Source: SAR202 cluster bacterium (lineage in GTDB: Bacteria > Chloroflexota > Dehalococcoidia > Lucifugimonadales > Australimonadaceae). From it: a stretch of 40,349 nucleotides of DNA. The notes beneath the pieces are model-generated. The model ran no database searches, was not told where the DNA came from, and worked only from the letters and a program-made list of their open reading frames with translations. A program made the translations under genes and the position numbers. The stretch spans positions 1 through 40,349 of the forward strand of contig VGZX01000013.1 in the NCBI GenBank assembly GCA_016872415.1, written 5' to 3'. Below, one piece after another: positions 38,568 to 40,349 of the stretch. How positions within the stretch are numbered: position 1 is the stretch's first letter; every line of letters begins with the position of its first letter.

Positions 38568-39047
38568 ATGGCATCGAGCAAGGCAGCGACGGTCGAGGCG
38601 TACCTGGCGGAGCTGCCGCCGGAGCGGCGGGAGGCGATGGCGGCGCTGCGCGACGTGATCCTCGAGCACCTGCCGGAGGGGTTCGAAGAGACGATGCAAT
38701 ACGGCATGATTACCTACGTCGTGCCGTTTTCCCGTTACCCCAAGACCTATAATAAGCAGCCGTTGGGTTACGTCGCGCTTGCCTCGCAGAAGCACTACAT
38801 GGCCTTCTACTTCAAGGACTTCTACGACGACCCAACGGGGAAGCAGCGCCTCCGCGAGGAGTTCGAGGCCGCGGGCAAGCGATTCGACATGGGCAAGTCG
38901 TGCTTGCGCTTCAGGCGGCTTTCCGATCTGCCGCTCGATGTCATCGGCCGGATAACCGGCGGCCCTCGCATCCCGCTGCGCCGCCCTGCGAGCCGCCGGG
39001 AGCAAGCCGCGGCGACGGCTAGTGCAGCCACGCGATGTAGGCGGTGA
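38568..39047 (+). CDS. DUF1801 (YdhG-like) protein
   Basis: 159 residues from ATG 38568, preceded by TAGGAGG. SSKAATVEAYLAELPPERRE, then FEETMQYGMITYVVPFSRYP and KQPLGYVALASQKHYMAFYF, then KRFDMGKSCLRFRRLSDLPL follow the DUF1801/YdhG fold (YjbR-like superfamily, small iron- or ligand-binding proteins of unknown role). The last 30 residues are a basic, low-complexity tail that lies over the 3' end of the convergent cytochrome gene (29-base overlap). Probably one transcription unit with the preceding gene. Confidence 0.85.
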   Translation: MASSKAATVEAYLAELPPERREAMAALRDVILEHLPEGFEETMQYGMITYVVPFSRYPKTYNKQPLGYVALASQKHYMAFYFKDFYDDPTGKQRLREEFEAAGKRFDMGKSCLRFRRLSDLPLDVIGRITGGPRIPLRRPASRREQAAATASAATRCRR

Positions 39048-39441
39048 TGTCGGCGATGTCTTGGCCGGTGAGCGTGTCGCCGAAGCCGCCCGGCATGATG
39101 TTGGGCTGGAAGCCCTGGCGCACCTTGGCGTTCGGCTCGACGATCGCCTCGCGGATGTAGGCATCGTCCACCGTCGCGGTGCCGCCGCCCGCCAGCTGCA
39201 CCGTGCTGCCGTGAAGGCCCTTCCACGTGGGGCCGACGCCGGCGGCGCCGGTTGTCGAGTGGCACGCCAGGCAGCCGTTCTGCGTGGCGACCGTCTTTCC
39301 GCGGACCGGGTCGCCGGTTGAGCCGGTGGGCGTGGCCGGCGCCGCCGGCCGCGTGGGCGCGGCGGTGGGGCTCCCACCGCAGGCGGCCAGCACCGCCGCG
39401 AGCGAAACGACAAGAGCCAGCAGACCGATCGTCCGATACAT
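39019..39441 (-). CDS. Cytochrome c lipoprotein, copy 1
   Basis: 140 residues. A lipoprotein signal (residues 1-20, ending LAA before Cys21) and a Thr/Pro/Ala linker are followed by one haem c domain: CLACH at 57-61, VGPTWKGLHGSTVQLAGG and IMPGGFG (axial ligand Met116), ending DIADITAYIAWLH. The GPTWKGL, DDAYIREAI, and P-N-A-K order matches the cytochrome domain fused to subunit II of caa3 oxidases, here as a free lipoprotein on the outer face of the membrane. It likely passes electrons to an oxidase. The paralogue at 39591 lies 149 bases upstream on the same strand. Confidence 0.9.
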   Translation of the reverse strand: MYRTIGLLALVVSLAAVLAACGGSPTAAPTRPAAPATPTGSTGDPVRGKTVATQNGCLACHSTTGAAGVGPTWKGLHGSTVQLAGGGTATVDDAYIREAIVEPNAKVRQGFQPNIMPGGFGDTLTGQDIADITAYIAWLH

Positions 39442-39590
39442 CAGGTACAGCCTCGGCGGGAAGCCTCACGGGCCGTTCCACGCGATACCACCATCTACGG
39501 ATTTCGGCGGCATCTGGATTGGCGGCCGGCGAGCAGACGAACGGGAGCCGGGACGAGGCCCACGGCTCTCCGCGCCACGCGGCGCCGTGG

Positions 39591-40085
39591 CTAGCGCAAC
39601 GACTCGATGTAGGCGATGAGGTCTTGCAGCTGCTGGTCGGTGAGCTGCTGCTCGTAGTTTTGCGGCATCACGCCGGGCTGGAAGCCCTGGACGACCTTGG
39701 CGTCCGGCCGCGTGATCGACTCGCGGACATAGCCCGCGTCGGCCGTCACCGTTTGGCCGCTCGCCAGCTGACGCTGGCTGCCCCAAATGCCCCGCCAGCT
39801 GGGGCCGACGCTCGCGGTGCCATCGATGGTGTGGCAGGCCAGGCACCCTTGCGTCTGCGCCACCTGGCGCCCCTGCGCCGGGTGGCCGGCGACGCCGCCC
39901 GGTGCCGTCGGCGATAGTTGCGTTCCCGGCGTGGCATCCGGCGTTCGCCCGCCAATGGGCTCCGTCGCCGTCGGCTGCGTGGTGCCCGCGCCGGGCAGCG
40001 TTGGCGCCTCCTCCCCGTCGCCGCAGGCCGCGACCGAGGCCAACAATGCAAGGCCGGCGATGACGAGCACGATGACGCGACGCAT
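39591..40085 (-). CDS. Cytochrome c lipoprotein, copy 2
   Basis: 164 residues from ATG 40085 (GGAGGAGG upstream; a longer frame to 40148 lacks such a site). Signal peptide to lipobox Cys21, then a 55-residue linker rich in Thr, Pro and Gly with ATP/TPD units, then the haem domain: CLACH at 81-85, VGPSWRGIWGSQ, DAGYVRESITRPDAKVVQGF and MPQNY (axial Met140), ending LQDLIAYIESL. As with copy 1 it resembles the C-terminal domain of oxidase subunit II. The two copies share layout but differ through most of the haem domain, so the duplication is not recent. Both are extracytoplasmic. Confidence 0.9.
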   Translation of the reverse strand: MRRVIVLVIAGLALLASVAACGDGEEAPTLPGAGTTQPTATEPIGGRTPDATPGTQLSPTAPGGVAGHPAQGRQVAQTQGCLACHTIDGTASVGPSWRGIWGSQRQLASGQTVTADAGYVRESITRPDAKVVQGFQPGVMPQNYEQQLTDQQLQDLIAYIESLR

Positions 40086-40289
40086 GGCACCTCCTCCGCT
40101 TCCGCCTCGACCGCTTGAAACCACCATAGCGCGCGCGCCGGCGCGCACGTCGGCAGCAGGGACTAAACGCGGCCATGCCGGGGCGGGATTCGTGCCGGGG
40201 GGCGCCGCCGGCTTGGCGCGGTGGGCGCGCGGGCGGCGATGCGTTAAGATGGAAGGCGCGGCGCGACGCCGCGAGCCTGGTCCACGCGT

Positions 40290-40349
40290 GCCCCTGTAGC
40301 TCAGGCGGACAGAGCAGCGGTTTCCTAAACCGCGTGCCCCGGTTCGAGT
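40290..40349 (+). tRNA. tRNA-Arg (anticodon CCU), 3' end beyond the window
   Basis: GCCCCTG acceptor strand from 40290, D arm TAGCTCAGGCGGACAGAGC, anticodon stem GCGGT/ACCGC with loop TTCCTAA (CCU), and the T arm as far as GGTTCGAGT at the window end. TAAGATGG at 40245-40252 is the probable -10 region; no good -35 is seen. Confidence 0.9.

Overview
High-GC bacterial DNA with dense, mostly chromosomal housekeeping content. No phage, insertion sequence or CRISPR array was seen. Several traits together suggest Chloroflexota, possibly near Dehalococcoidia or Thermomicrobia: an F420:NADPH reductase and an F420-type LLM oxidoreductase, lipoproteins with Thr-Pro linkers, free-standing cytochrome c lipoproteins whose haem domain resembles the tail of oxidase subunit II, and a PyrR-attenuated pyr/car operon. 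This placement is inferred from gene content only; no rRNA gene is present.

Left part (1-8506, minus strand): a de novo pyrimidine operon, pyrR-pyrB-pyrC-carA-carB, with start/stop overlaps from pyrR to carA. It opens with a promoter, a PyrR-binding hairpin, a competing antiterminator pairing and an intrinsic terminator directly before the pyrR GTG. Between carA and carB sit a vapB antitoxin and a vapC toxin gene cut to its first 51 codons. A partial gene follows carB and runs off the left edge.

Middle (8589-22832): small hypotheticals, two tandem zinc-ribbon genes (one with an in-frame stop at codon 9), a VWA-domain protein, a small membrane protein, an LLM oxidoreductase, a hemerythrin, an amidase, an MFS transporter, a malic enzyme with an in-frame TAG at codon 8, a paired family III CoA-transferase, a SlyD-like isomerase and divergent npdG.

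22905-32948: a Thr-Pro lipoprotein, a zinc-responsive unit (SmtB/CzrA-type regulator, CDF exporter, convergent HMA protein), thrC, ribokinase, a cold-shock-like RRM protein, a HAD phosphatase, an ArsR regulator under a 22-bp palindrome, a WD40 gene frameshifted in a run of seven G, and typA.

33051-37251 is a worn stretch around two tRNA genes (Asn, Ala). It holds a VOC remnant, a Phd/PIN toxin-antitoxin pair with a degenerate toxin end, and a junction near 35280 where the last codons of an adenylate-cyclase-type gene (minus) meet a molybdopterin oxidoreductase gene lacking its 5' end (plus). The right end carries SRPBCC, DUF4287/DUF5655-like and DUF1801 proteins, two cytochrome c lipoproteins and a partial tRNA-Arg. 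Five to seven genes in 40 kb look broken or shortened. That is either real decay or consensus error, and it needs read-level checking before biology is built on it.
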